Translations under genes and position numbers: made by a program
The notes under the pieces: model-generated
Told to the model about the DNA's origin: nothing
The model's database searches: none
What the model saw: only the letters and a program-made list of their open reading frames with translations
Shown here: piece after piece, positions 48,692-57,247 of the stretch
How the letters are laid out: the number at the start of each line of letters is the position of its first letter
How positions within the stretch are numbered: position 1 is the stretch's first letter
Assembly (NCBI GenBank): GCA_022843625.1
Contig: JALHNH010000002.1
Span: 186,001 to 250,000, forward strand
Direction of reading: 5' to 3'
DNA length: 64,000 nt
DNA from: Bryobacter sp.
GTDB taxonomy: Bacteria; Acidobacteriota; Terriglobia; Bryobacterales; Bryobacteraceae

Positions 48692-49948
48692 ATGCGCGTT
48701 GCCGTGATTGGGAGTGGAATTTCCGGATTGTCTTGTTCGTGGTGGTTGAGCAGGAAACATGAGGTGCACCTTTTCGAGAGAGAAAGCCGTCTCGGTGGTC
48801 ATACGCATACCCACACGATTGAGACAAGCCAGGGGCCGCGGCAAATTGACACGGGCTTCATCGTTCACAACGAAAAAACGTATCCCAATCTGATTCGACT
48901 TTTCTCCGAGCTGGGCATTGAGCGCGAAGATAGCAACATGAGTTGGGGTGTAACTGGGGATCGGGATGGGGTTGAGTATTCCAGTCGCGGGCTAGGCGGG
49001 TTTTTTGCTTCACGCCGCAGGGTTTTTGCCCCTCGACAGTGGCAACTCCTTCGAGACATTGTGCGATTTAACGGCGAAGCCTCTCGTCTCCTGCGAGAAG
49101 GTAAGGCAGATAGCATGATGCTTGGTGTTTTCATTGAAGAAAGAGGATATTCGCAAATCTTTCGTGACTACTACCTCTACCCAACTGTGGCTGCAATCTG
49201 GTCCACTTCGCCGCGTAAAGTTTTGGAATTCCCAGCCGCAACGCTAATTCGATTTTTCGAAAACCATGGCCTGCTTACTTTAAATGGCCATCCGCAATGG
49301 AAGGTGCTTAGGGGCGGATCGAGTGTTTACATTGATAAGCTGATTGCACCGATTCAGGGGCGGGTTCATTCTGGTAAGGCCGTGGTAAGTGTCACTCGTG
49401 TCGATGGCGGTGTTGAAGTAAAGCGGGAGGGAGAGCCGTCACAGATCTTTGATCAGGTAGTGATGGCGTCGCACGCGCCGCAAACGCTGGCCATGTTGAC
49501 CGACGCCAGTCCGCTTGAGCGAGAAGTTCTGGAGTCGTTTCGTGTCTCGAATAATGAAGCTGTGCTGCATACCGATGTGAGTATTCTTCCCAAACGTAAA
49601 GCAGCGTGGGCCAGTTGGAATTACCGGATTGCTGCCGAACGGGGAGCTCCTGCCACACTGACCTACGACATGAACCGGCTGCAGAATCTGGAAACGCTGG
49701 AGCGTTACCTGGTAACGCTAAACTCAACAGATCGATTGAACCCCAGCAAGATTCTGCGCCGCATGAATTATCAGCACCCCCTCTACACGCTGGACGCCAT
49801 TCGGGCTCAAGGCCGCTGGTCAGAAATCAGTGGCGTCAAAAGAGTGCATTTCTGCGGTGCTTATTGGCAAAATGGATTTCACGAAGACGGGTATCGAAGC
49901 GCGTTGCGGGTTGCAAAGTCCCTTGGAGTGGAATGCGAGATTCTTTAG
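48692..49948 (+). CDS. FAD-dependent amine-oxidase-like oxidoreductase
   Basis: A 418-residue flavoprotein starting MRVAVIGSGISGLSCSWWLSRKHEVHLFERESRLGGH, the FAD-binding Rossmann and GG-motif; the start is fixed because the motif begins at residue 2. Other family features are RQIDTGFIVHNEKTYPNLIRLFSELG, RGGSSVYIDKLIAPI, VMASHAPQTLAML, and the C-terminal FAD-binding end VHFCGAYWQNGFHEDGYRSALRVAKSLG. It matches the NAD/FAD-binding proteins that are nearly always encoded with DUF1365 and a CFA-like methyltransferase. I infer that it desaturates or oxidises a fatty-acyl chain or a methylated derivative. Confidence 0.9.
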   Translation: MRVAVIGSGISGLSCSWWLSRKHEVHLFERESRLGGHTHTHTIETSQGPRQIDTGFIVHNEKTYPNLIRLFSELGIEREDSNMSWGVTGDRDGVEYSSRGLGGFFASRRRVFAPRQWQLLRDIVRFNGEASRLLREGKADSMMLGVFIEERGYSQIFRDYYLYPTVAAIWSTSPRKVLEFPAATLIRFFENHGLLTLNGHPQWKVLRGGSSVYIDKLIAPIQGRVHSGKAVVSVTRVDGGVEVKREGEPSQIFDQVVMASHAPQTLAMLTDASPLEREVLESFRVSNNEAVLHTDVSILPKRKAAWASWNYRIAAERGAPATLTYDMNRLQNLETLERYLVTLNSTDRLNPSKILRRMNYQHPLYTLDAIRAQGRWSEISGVKRVHFCGAYWQNGFHEDGYRSALRVAKSLGVECEIL

Positions 49949-50670
49949 GCGCAGGAATTTATTCGGGCAGGGTAAGGCACCGGCGATTGAGCCCGGTCGA
50001 GCATAGCTTTGAATACACAATGTTCATGGCCTATCTCGATGTGGATCGTATCCCTGAAATGATGTCTGTTTCCGCTTTGGCGGGCTATGAAAAGGCTGCG
50101 CTGGTGTCGTATCGTGAGTCGGATCACTTTGGCGACGCTTCTTTTTCCCTGCGACAGCGGCTGGAGACAAATGCCGTTGCCAATGGCGTGAGTTTGCCCG
50201 ATGGTCCGATCTACCTGTTGACTCATTTGCGCTATGCCGGATACTGCTTTAACCCCATCTCGCTTTACTATTTCTATTCCAGGGGCGGAGGAGAGCCGAA
50301 GGTGGTAATGGCTGAAGTACACAGCACCTTTGGCGAAAGCCACAACTACTGGCTGCCTGGTTTGCGTGCAGACGGTGTGACCAAGGCACTGCATGTCTCG
50401 CCCTTTAATACGATGGACAACGAATATGGATTCCGGCTGTCGGCACCCTCTGCCAGTCTGGTGGCTCATATTGACAGCTTCCGTCAGGGGCAAAAGTTCT
50501 TCGATGCCACGCTGACTTTGGACTGGATGCCCTGGACGGCGAAAAATCTGAGGCGGTCGATTTTTGCCTACCCATTCATGACACTGAAGGTGATTGTGGC
50601 GATCCACTGGCAGGCGCTCAAACTTTTCTTCAAGCGGATGCCCTTTGTGCCGCATCGATCCAAATTGTAG
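49933..50670 (+). CDS. DUF1365 protein
   Basis: The start is the ATG at 49933, overlapping the oxidoreductase end by 16 bases; the open frame is longer but inside that gene. The 245-residue product has the family motifs RVRHRRLSPVEHSFEYTMFMAYLDVDRIPEMM, THLRYAGYCFNPISLYYFYS, VMAEVHSTFGESHNYWL, and ALHVSPFNTMDNEYGFRLS. DUF1365 proteins have no assigned reaction. Their strict association with FAD oxidoreductases and CFA methyltransferases is well known and is reproduced here. Confidence 0.92.
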   Translation: MRDSLGAGIYSGRVRHRRLSPVEHSFEYTMFMAYLDVDRIPEMMSVSALAGYEKAALVSYRESDHFGDASFSLRQRLETNAVANGVSLPDGPIYLLTHLRYAGYCFNPISLYYFYSRGGGEPKVVMAEVHSTFGESHNYWLPGLRADGVTKALHVSPFNTMDNEYGFRLSAPSASLVAHIDSFRQGQKFFDATLTLDWMPWTAKNLRRSIFAYPFMTLKVIVAIHWQALKLFFKRMPFVPHRSKL

Positions 50671-50685
50671 AGAAAGATCAGGTTG

Positions 50686-51936
50686 ATGGTACGGAAGCTT
50701 TTTGAAAAAATTCTGCTGGGGCTAAAGGGCGGGCGTCTGACGCTGGCCGAAAATGGACGTGTCAGTACTTATGGCGATGATGCTCCCGATGGCCTTGAGG
50801 CTATGATCGAGGTCCATTCACCACAGTTCTACCGGGCAGCAGTGTTCGGTGGCGAAATTGGCATGGGTGAAGCCTATATGGAAGGGCATTGGTCCAGCCC
50901 GGATTTGCCGAGTCTGGTTCGGCTTGCGGTGCGCAACGTGCGGGTGATCGATGGAGCCAATCCGTTGTTCAGTCTTGTGGCGCGGACGTTGGCTCGCCTC
51001 GATCATCTTCGCAAGAGCAACACACTAGAAGGAAGCAAAAAGAACATACAGGCCCACTACGACCTGTCGAATGATTTTTTCCGGCTCTTTCTCGACAGCA
51101 GCATGATGTATTCTTCTGCGCTGTGGGAGGGCGAGAACGAGACACTTGAGCAGGCACAGTGGAACAAGCTGGAGCGGATTTGCCGGGTGCTGCGGCTTGG
51201 TCCCGAAGACCATGTTCTCGAGATCGGAACCGGTTGGGGCGGATTCGCCCTGCATGCAGCTAAGCGGTATGGTTGCCGGATCACAACAACCACGATTAGC
51301 CGGGAGCAATTCGCCCTGGCAAAACAAAGGGTACGGGAAGCAGGGCTCGAAGACCGCATTACACTGCTGCTCGAAGACTATCGACACTTGCAGGGCCGCT
51401 ACACCAAAGGCGTCTCGATCGAGATGTTCGAGGCAGTGGGGCTGGATCATTATGATGAGTTTTTCGCAACCTGGGAGCGGCTGCTTGAGCCTGGAGCTTC
51501 CGTCGCGATGCAGACCATCACGATGAACGAGAAGCAGTTTCCGAGCTATCAGAGGAGTCCGGACTGGATCCAGAAGTACATCTTTCCGGGCGGGGAGTTG
51601 TCGAGCGTGGTGGAGATTCAAAAGAGTCTGGCACGCACAGGCAGCTATCAGTTGATGGACCTAAGCGAGATGGGCACGCATTATGCGTGGACACTTCGGG
51701 AGTGGCGGCGGCGCTTTCAGGAGCGCATCGAAGCGGTTCGTGGGTTGGGCTTTGATGCCCGGTTTGAACGAATGTGGGACTACTACCTGGGCTATTGCGA
51801 AGGTGCCTTTCTTGAGCGCTATATAGGGGTAGCGCAACTGCTGCTTGTGCATTCCAAAGCCCGTGTTGGGGTGCATGGCGAACCTAGGGCGAAACTTGGC
51901 AATGCACGTGCAGGTGGCATGTACTCTGAAGGGTGA
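50686..51936 (+). CDS. cfa: Cyclopropane-fatty-acyl-phospholipid synthase
   Basis: From the ATG at 50686 (a TTG in frame lies 3 bases before it) the product is 416 residues, the length of Cfa. Its N-terminal lipid-binding part (GGEIGMGEAYMEGHWSSPDLPSLVRLAV) and C-terminal SAM domain are both present: NIQAHYDLSNDFFRLFLDSSMMYSSALW, VLEIGTGWGGFALHAAKRYG, TTISREQFALAKQRV, GVSIEMFEAVGLDHYDEFFATWERLL, and GGELSSVVEI. Cfa-type enzymes transfer a methylene or methyl group from SAM to the double bond of membrane fatty acids. It is the third gene of the plus-strand lipid operon; the surA-like gene starts 6 bases after its stop. Confidence 0.92.
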   Translation: MVRKLFEKILLGLKGGRLTLAENGRVSTYGDDAPDGLEAMIEVHSPQFYRAAVFGGEIGMGEAYMEGHWSSPDLPSLVRLAVRNVRVIDGANPLFSLVARTLARLDHLRKSNTLEGSKKNIQAHYDLSNDFFRLFLDSSMMYSSALWEGENETLEQAQWNKLERICRVLRLGPEDHVLEIGTGWGGFALHAAKRYGCRITTTTISREQFALAKQRVREAGLEDRITLLLEDYRHLQGRYTKGVSIEMFEAVGLDHYDEFFATWERLLEPGASVAMQTITMNEKQFPSYQRSPDWIQKYIFPGGELSSVVEIQKSLARTGSYQLMDLSEMGTHYAWTLREWRRRFQERIEAVRGLGFDARFERMWDYYLGYCEGAFLERYIGVAQLLLVHSKARVGVHGEPRAKLGNARAGGMYSEG

Positions 51937-51941
51937 GTACA

Positions 51942-53102
51942 ATGAAAGCGTTACCTTACATGCGAATTCCTGCGTTCTTAATGTTTTTGGCCTGTGCCGT
52001 TTTTGCGGCAGAAGTGATTGTGGTGGAACAGATTGTTGCCAAGGTCAACGGCGACATCATCACCAGTACGGATCTCGCCCGGGCCCGCCGGCAGATTATC
52101 GAAGAGATGAAATCTCGTAAAGTGAGCCAATCGGAAATCGATATGACGCTACTCAATGCCGAGAAGAATATTCTCCGGGACAAGATTGACAGCCTTCTCC
52201 TCGCCAGCAAGGGAAAAGAAATGAGCATCAGCGTCGACGGTGAAATCAGCAAATATGTTGCCGATCTCATGGTGAAGACGAAGATGGCCAATCAGGAAGA
52301 CCTTGCCAAGATGATCACCGAGCAAACCGGTCAGTCCTTTGAAGACTGGAAGAACGAAATGCGCACCAACATGATCACGCAGCGCGTTGTGCGGCAGGAA
52401 GTCGGCGGCAAGATCAACATCAAGAAGGAAGAAGTCGCCAAATATTACAACGAGCACAAAACGGAATTTGTGCGTGACGAAGAGATCTATCTGCGCGAGA
52501 TTCTGTTCTCGAGCGAAGGCAAGAGCCCGGCCGAGGCTGCAGGCCTTGAGAAAAAGGCAAAAGATGTGGTGGCGCGCTTGCGCAAGAACGAAAAGTTCAA
52601 TGTGCTGGTTCGCGAATTCAGCGATTCGCAAACTCGTAACGAAGACGGCGATATCGGCTGGATGAAGAAGGGCATGCTGAACAAACAGATCGAAGATCTG
52701 GTGTTCAAAAGTCAAAAGAACTTCGTAACCGATCCGATCAAGTTGCCTAATGGCTGGCTGATCCTCCGGGTGGAAGACTTTCATGCGGCCGGACAGGCCG
52801 AGATGGAACAGGTAGAGAACGAAATTATGGAAAAGCTCTACATGCCTCGCTTCCAGCCGCAGATGCGCGAGTATCTCACCAAATTGCGCATGGATGCGTT
52901 TCTTGAAATCAAGGAAGGCTTCCTCGATTCCGGGGCGGCCCCCGGCAAGAATACCGCCTGGACCGATCCAGCTCAGTTGAAGCCCGAGACGGTTTCAAAA
53001 GAAGAAGTTGCCAGCCGCCGGCGCATGAAGCGCGCACTTTGGGTAGTGCCGATTCCGGGTACCAAGACCAGCGCCACATCAAAGTCAAAGACTGTTAACT
53101 AG
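51942..53102 (+). CDS. SurA-like periplasmic peptidyl-prolyl isomerase
   Basis: The ATG at 51942 has AAGGG 8 bases upstream and is chosen over the GTG at 51933. The 386-residue product has a signal peptide (MRIPAFLMFLACAVFAA). SurA-type N-terminal helices follow (VVEQIVAKVNGDIITSTDLARARRQI, LLNAEKNILRDKIDSLLLASKGKEM), then one parvulin domain around residues 180-275 (IYLREILFSSEGKSP, FNVLVREFSDSQTRNEDGDIGWMKKGML, then KLPNGWLILRVEDF). Such proteins help fold outer-membrane beta-barrels. It is co-directional with cfa and the exoribonuclease. Confidence 0.88.
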   Translation: MKALPYMRIPAFLMFLACAVFAAEVIVVEQIVAKVNGDIITSTDLARARRQIIEEMKSRKVSQSEIDMTLLNAEKNILRDKIDSLLLASKGKEMSISVDGEISKYVADLMVKTKMANQEDLAKMITEQTGQSFEDWKNEMRTNMITQRVVRQEVGGKINIKKEEVAKYYNEHKTEFVRDEEIYLREILFSSEGKSPAEAAGLEKKAKDVVARLRKNEKFNVLVREFSDSQTRNEDGDIGWMKKGMLNKQIEDLVFKSQKNFVTDPIKLPNGWLILRVEDFHAAGQAEMEQVENEIMEKLYMPRFQPQMREYLTKLRMDAFLEIKEGFLDSGAAPGKNTAWTDPAQLKPETVSKEEVASRRRMKRALWVVPIPGTKTSATSKSKTVN

Positions 53103-53152
53103 AGTTATTTAGAGAGGCATGAATCCCAAGAGGATCATGCGGGTCCGCGTCC

Positions 53153-54223
53153 ATGAAAAGTCCATTCGTCAACGAGTTCGAAGCGAACTCCGATATCACA
53201 GCTGTCTTGCTGGTTCTAGCCAAGGACGTACGCCAGAAAAAATCAGGCGAACCCTATCTGTCGCTCACTCTGGGCGATCGCAGCGGCGACATCGATGCCA
53301 AGATGTGGGACAACGTTGAGGATATCCTCGACGGATTTGACCGGGATGATTTTGTTCGCATTCGGGGCAGAGTACAGATCTTCCAGAACCGGCCGCAGTT
53401 GACGATACACCGATTGCAAAAGGTGGAAGATCGCGAAGTGGATCTGGGCGACTTCTTTCCCGTTTCCGGTCGCGGCTTGGACGAGATGTGGGCGGAACTG
53501 ATAGCGCTTGTAGAAGGGCTATCGAATCCTCATCTGAAGGGCCTTCTTTCGGCTATGTTTGCAGATCCGGAGATTGCGCGGATGTACCGCATTGCTCCGG
53601 CTGCGAAGTCCATTCATCACGCCTGGCTTGGTGGCTTGCTGGAGCATGTCTTGAGCCTGGCGCACCTGGCCCGCCTGACGGCCGCGCATTATCGCGAAGT
53701 GGACCTCGATCTGTTACTCACCGGCGTAGTCTTGCATGACATCGGAAAAATCTATGAGCTCAACTACGAGCGAGGATTTTCTTATTCCACCGAAGGACAG
53801 TTGCTGGGCCATATCATCATCGCGCTGCGTATGATCGACGGCAAGCTGAGCGGGTTGCCCGAGTTCCCTCCGAAGCTTCGGATGCTTGTCGAGCACATGG
53901 TGGTCAGCCACCATGGCGAGCTGGCCTACGGAAGCCCGAAGACTCCTATGTTCCTCGAAGCGCTATTGCTGCATCATCTGGACAATCTCGATTCGAAGAT
54001 GGAATCGATGCGGCAGCATGTTCACAAGGACAAGACCGTTACCGGTGTCTTCACAGGCTTCTTGCCTTCGATGGAGCGAACGGTGCTTAAAAAGGACAAA
54101 TTCCTGCTGGATGAGGCGGATCTTCCGGCGCAGTCCGTTGCCAAAGTGGAGATCCCGGTCCAGTCGCGCGTGAAAGAGAACGGTTCGCCTTTCGCAGACA
54201 AGCTGAAAAAAGCGTTATTCTAG
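53153..54223 (+). CDS. 3'-5' exoribonuclease of the YhaM/CbfA type
   Basis: The 356-residue product has an OB-fold nucleic-acid-binding domain (about 12-95: ITAVLLVLAKDVRQKKSGEPYLSLTLGDRSGDIDAKMWD) and an HD domain (about 155-285). The HD motif LLTGVVLHDIGKIYEL places the metal-binding His195-Asp196 pair, and MVVSHHGELAYGSPKTP and LLLHHLDNLDSKM carry the other metal ligands. YhaM-type enzymes degrade RNA or single-stranded DNA 3' to 5' with Mn. The function fits a housekeeping gene. The tail (VKENGSPFADKLKKALF) is followed within a few bases by the receptor remnant. Confidence 0.92.
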   Translation: MKSPFVNEFEANSDITAVLLVLAKDVRQKKSGEPYLSLTLGDRSGDIDAKMWDNVEDILDGFDRDDFVRIRGRVQIFQNRPQLTIHRLQKVEDREVDLGDFFPVSGRGLDEMWAELIALVEGLSNPHLKGLLSAMFADPEIARMYRIAPAAKSIHHAWLGGLLEHVLSLAHLARLTAAHYREVDLDLLLTGVVLHDIGKIYELNYERGFSYSTEGQLLGHIIIALRMIDGKLSGLPEFPPKLRMLVEHMVVSHHGELAYGSPKTPMFLEALLLHHLDNLDSKMESMRQHVHKDKTVTGVFTGFLPSMERTVLKKDKFLLDEADLPAQSVAKVEIPVQSRVKENGSPFADKLKKALF

Positions 54224-54228
54224 CTCAG

Positions 54229-54447
54229 CTTAGTGCTTTGATTGAAAATCTTGATACTTCTGTAGGCAAGCCTTTTAAGATCACCGAACGTCAGAGCCTG
54301 GAATGCCGGGCTGAAGTGTTCAACATTCTAAATTATGTCAGCTGGGGGGCGGGTCGCGACATTACCGCTCCGGGAAGTTTTGGCCAGATCACAGGCCAGA
54401 TCAACTCGCCTCGCAACATCCAGTTTGGTTTGAATTACAAATGCTAG
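54229..54447 (+). pseudogene. C-terminal remnant of an acidobacterial TonB-dependent receptor
   Basis: Only the last 70 or so codons are left (LSALIENLDTSVGKPFKITERQ, then LECRAEVFNILNYVSWGAG, GQITGQINSPRNIQFGLNYKC). This is the typical C-terminus of the large CarboxypepD_reg/OmpA-like TonB-dependent receptors of Acidobacteriota. Those have an N-F-K-F/I-T-E-R segment, F-R-A-E-F-F-N-V-L-N, G-x-I-x-x-x-x-x-x-P-R-x-I-Q-F-x-L-K and end in an aromatic; here the end is KC rather than F, so the last strand also seems altered. No start or body (normally about 1,000 residues) lies upstream. It abuts the exoribonuclease stop. Confidence 0.75.
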
Positions 54448-54465
54448 GCAAACGATTGCTCGAAT

Positions 54466-54500
54466 CGAAAGGCCGCCTTCACCGGGGCGGCTTTTCGTTT
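54466..54500. terminator. Likely terminator between convergent units
   Basis: GCCGCC and GGCGGC form a stem extended by CGAAA/TTTTCG with one bulge, followed by five T on the plus strand and starting with an A-rich side for the minus strand. It separates the plus-strand remnant 54229-54447 from the convergent HAD-phosphatase gene (stop at 54501) and could serve both. Confidence 0.7.
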
Positions 54501-55127
54501 TTAGTCGATCATTTTGCGGCTTCTGAGATGCTCACGCAGGTTTATTTCCCCTGTGAACTGCTCGGCATCGATGCCGAAGGCCCTCGCTCCTTCAACGTAG
54601 CGTTCTATGTCATCGGTAAAGAAGCATTCGCCTGGCTCGCATTGCGCGTTGGCTACTGCCGCACTGTAAATGCGATCGTCCGGCTTCATCGCTTTCACTT
54701 CATAGGAAAGTGTGTAGGCGTCAAAGTGGTTCAAAATCGGGTATTTTTCCCTCAACCAGCCATAATGAAGTTCGTTTGTATTTGAGAGTAAAACCAGGCG
54801 ATAGCGCTGCTTAAGATCGAGAATTAATTCCTCACTGGTTGCTGTTTCAGGCAGAAAGATCGAGTTCCACATTTCTCGAAACTCGTCGTGAGAAAAGGTA
54901 AGCCCGAGCAATTCGCTGAAGCGGTGGCGGAAGTCTTCGGTCTCGCAGAGGCCCGATTCGTATTGTGGATAAAGACCAGAGTCTCTGATTCTTGTGGCAA
55001 CTTCGTCTTGCGAGAACCCGGAATGTACCGATAGCGTTTGGTATGCGCGGTGAATATCGAATGGCACCAAAACATTACCTAAATCGAATAGTATGGAGCG
55101 AATCACATCCTCAATTATGCCGCTCAT
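54501..55127 (-). CDS. HAD-superfamily hydrolase (HAD-IA, YihX-like)
   Basis: From the ATG at 55127 (an in-frame ATG lies 7 codons earlier) the 208-residue product has HAD motif I RSILFDLGNVLVPFD, where D of FDLGN is the nucleophile; the usual acid/base DxD is replaced by the DLGN form of this subfamily. Motif II is VLLSNTNELHYGW, motif III has the Lys in YEVKAMKPDDRIYSAA, and motif IV is CFFTDDIERYVEGARAFGIDAEQF. The pattern fits alpha-D-glucose-1-phosphatase (YihX)-type enzymes acting on sugar phosphates or nucleotides, but the substrate is open. The 215 bases upstream, up to the crotonase start, hold no other gene. Confidence 0.88.
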   Translation of the reverse strand: MSGIIEDVIRSILFDLGNVLVPFDIHRAYQTLSVHSGFSQDEVATRIRDSGLYPQYESGLCETEDFRHRFSELLGLTFSHDEFREMWNSIFLPETATSEELILDLKQRYRLVLLSNTNELHYGWLREKYPILNHFDAYTLSYEVKAMKPDDRIYSAAVANAQCEPGECFFTDDIERYVEGARAFGIDAEQFTGEINLREHLRSRKMID

Positions 55128-55342
55128 GCCGCCGAAATGGCCGCACAAAGTTTTTACAACATTTTTGTCGCTTTTTCTCCGTTGTTCTCGCTATCTATAG
55201 TGGAGGGAGAACGATCACTCGTTCTACCAAACCTCCTTGGGCTCAGAAGCGGTGTTGAATGGGACGAGACAACATCGCTTTCTGGGTCCATTTCTTTTGC
55301 TTGAACGTTTCTGGGGGCTGAGGTGCGATCCTAAAGCTGAAG

Positions 55343-56110
55343 ATGTCTCCTTTTCTTGATGTCGAGCGACAGGGCCGCCTGCTCGGAATCACTCTCAACC
55401 GGCCTGAGAAGCGCAACGCGCTTGATCGCGAGATGTGTGAATCGATTGTGGAAGCTTGCGAGTCTGCCGAAGCTGACAATTCGATTGGTGCTATCTACTG
55501 GCGAAGTATTGGGCCCGTTTTCTGTTCCGGAATGGATCTGGATGAAGCATGCTCTCCTGATGCGGTGGAGTTAACTGCCATCCACGGCCGTTTATTTTCA
55601 CTTGGCGCCCGGCTCACCAAGCCGATTGTCTGCGCTGTACAGGGGCCAGCACTGGCAGGCGGCTTGGGGCTGGTGGCCAATGCGCATGTTGCAATCGCTG
55701 TGCATGGCACTACCTTTGGTTTGACTGAAATCCGAATCGGCATGTGGCCCTTTGCGATCTATCGCGCTGTAGAGCTGGCGCTTGGCTCGCGACGGACACT
55801 CGAACTCACGCTTTCGAGTAAGATCTTTAATACCCCTGAAGCACTGGCCTGGGGACTCGTGCAAGAGGTTGTGCCGCCGTTTGAACTGGAAGAGCGAGGT
55901 GAAGCGATCGCCGTGGCCCTTGCCAACGCACCGGCCGATACCGTCCGTCAAGGAATGGGTTTTGTGCACCAAAGCCGGTCACTCGATGCGGCGTCCGCGA
56001 TGTCGCTTGCCCTGGCTACGCGGGCTGAAAATTTCAAGAGTCTTGATTTTGAAGAAGGCGTCAAGGCATTTCGTGAGAAGCGTGCTCCACGCTGGCCGTC
56101 TCATCATTAA
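55343..56110 (+). CDS. Enoyl-CoA hydratase/isomerase family (crotonase)
   Basis: A 255-residue crotonase: RQGRLLGITLNRPEKRNALDREM, FCSGMDLDEA (oxyanion hole), AVQGPALAGGLGLVANAHVAIA (second oxyanion Gly and the hexamer region), and FGLTEIRIGMWP, which has the Glu that corresponds to Glu144 of rat enoyl-CoA hydratase. The second catalytic Glu aligns with the E of RRTLELTLSS, so a hydratase reaction is possible. Together with the glutaryl-CoA-type dehydrogenase at 57244 it may belong to an acyl-CoA degradation pathway. Confidence 0.9.
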   Translation: MSPFLDVERQGRLLGITLNRPEKRNALDREMCESIVEACESAEADNSIGAIYWRSIGPVFCSGMDLDEACSPDAVELTAIHGRLFSLGARLTKPIVCAVQGPALAGGLGLVANAHVAIAVHGTTFGLTEIRIGMWPFAIYRAVELALGSRRTLELTLSSKIFNTPEALAWGLVQEVVPPFELEERGEAIAVALANAPADTVRQGMGFVHQSRSLDAASAMSLALATRAENFKSLDFEEGVKAFREKRAPRWPSHH

Positions 56111-56116
56111 AATCCG

Positions 56117-57247
56117 ATGCTCGACTACATAAGCCCTGTCACCCTGGTTGAGTGGGTTGAGAATACCGCTCCCTTTCTATTTCTCGATCCCAGTCCGCCG
56201 CCCGCCAAGCGATTGATTGATCTTGATTTTGTCGATATCCTTCGTTCGGTTCGGCTCGGCTACGTCTGGCCTGAAACACTCACCGAATATGTCGAAGACT
56301 ATTTCGCCCTTTGCCTGTCGGCTCATCACGCCACCGTCGCAACCTTTATCCCGACAGACGTCGATTCGAAAATTCGCGGGCTCTTGTGGAAAGACAGCAA
56401 AGAGCCTGCTTCGCACCGGCGCATGTTTGAGTTCGCCTTAAGGGCAATGAAGTGGCCGCTGGAAAACGTCTCGCGACGTTACACGCAGGTAGCTGGGCTC
56501 GGGCCAGTTTCTGGACACAATGGGGAACAGTTAAGCGTTCTGATGGGGGCGCTTCAGGCCTTTCTCAAGAATGAAGACGCAGAGTTTGTCGCCAGGGCCA
56601 GAGCTGCGATCGACGAAGAATTACGCCGCGAGGCGATCGAGTTTGTTACGGCCATAGAGACTAAGGGCCTCGAACTCGACGCTTTGCGGATTGTTGCTTC
56701 GATCACTCACAATGTCGGCGATATTGATCAGGGTCTTTCCTATTGGTCCAAGCACGAGATGTACAATGATGTCCGGGCAGACTACGGGCGGCTGGCGCAT
56801 GAGAACACCAAACCATTTGGAGGTGTTTTTGCTCATGCCGCCAAAGTGTACAAGCGCGTGATGTCGGCTGAGGGCCATCGGCACTATCCCTTGCGATCCA
56901 TTCGTGGCTTGCGGCAAAGTCCAGATCTGCTGCTGCCGCTCGGGCCTTTCTTTGATGAGTGGGGCTCGATCGTCGCAACACACGCGAGCGTCAACGACGA
57001 AACCCGCGCCGAGACGCTTGGGGCGATCATTACCGGTTCACGCAAGATTGCCGGGCAGAAGGGCTATTTCCGTGCGATTCGCGGAATGCAGGATGCGCTG
57101 GGGCAAGCGAAAATTCAGACACTCCTCAAGAAGCTGCCGAATTCCGTGCGCAAAGACTATGAAGACGCGGAACTGCGCAAGGCGGTAGCGATATCGAGAG
57201 AGAGCTTTGAATCGAGTATGAAGAAGGCCTTGCACGCTGCCCTTTAA
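56117..57247 (+). CDS. Hypothetical protein, 376 residues
   Basis: No family recognised. The protein is soluble, helix-rich and without a signal or membrane segment: it starts LDYISPVTLVEWVENTAPF and has regions such as RRMFEFALRAMKWPLENVSRRYTQVAG, ALQAFLKNEDAEFVARARAAIDEELRREAIEFV and SVRKDYEDAELRKAVAISRESF. It follows the crotonase stop by 6 bases, which suggests co-transcription, and its last 4 bases overlap the convergent acyl-CoA dehydrogenase. Predicted by frame, codon-like composition and the absence of competing ORFs. Confidence 0.65.
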   Translation: MLDYISPVTLVEWVENTAPFLFLDPSPPPAKRLIDLDFVDILRSVRLGYVWPETLTEYVEDYFALCLSAHHATVATFIPTDVDSKIRGLLWKDSKEPASHRRMFEFALRAMKWPLENVSRRYTQVAGLGPVSGHNGEQLSVLMGALQAFLKNEDAEFVARARAAIDEELRREAIEFVTAIETKGLELDALRIVASITHNVGDIDQGLSYWSKHEMYNDVRADYGRLAHENTKPFGGVFAHAAKVYKRVMSAEGHRHYPLRSIRGLRQSPDLLLPLGPFFDEWGSIVATHASVNDETRAETLGAIITGSRKIAGQKGYFRAIRGMQDALGQAKIQTLLKKLPNSVRKDYEDAELRKAVAISRESFESSMKKALHAAL

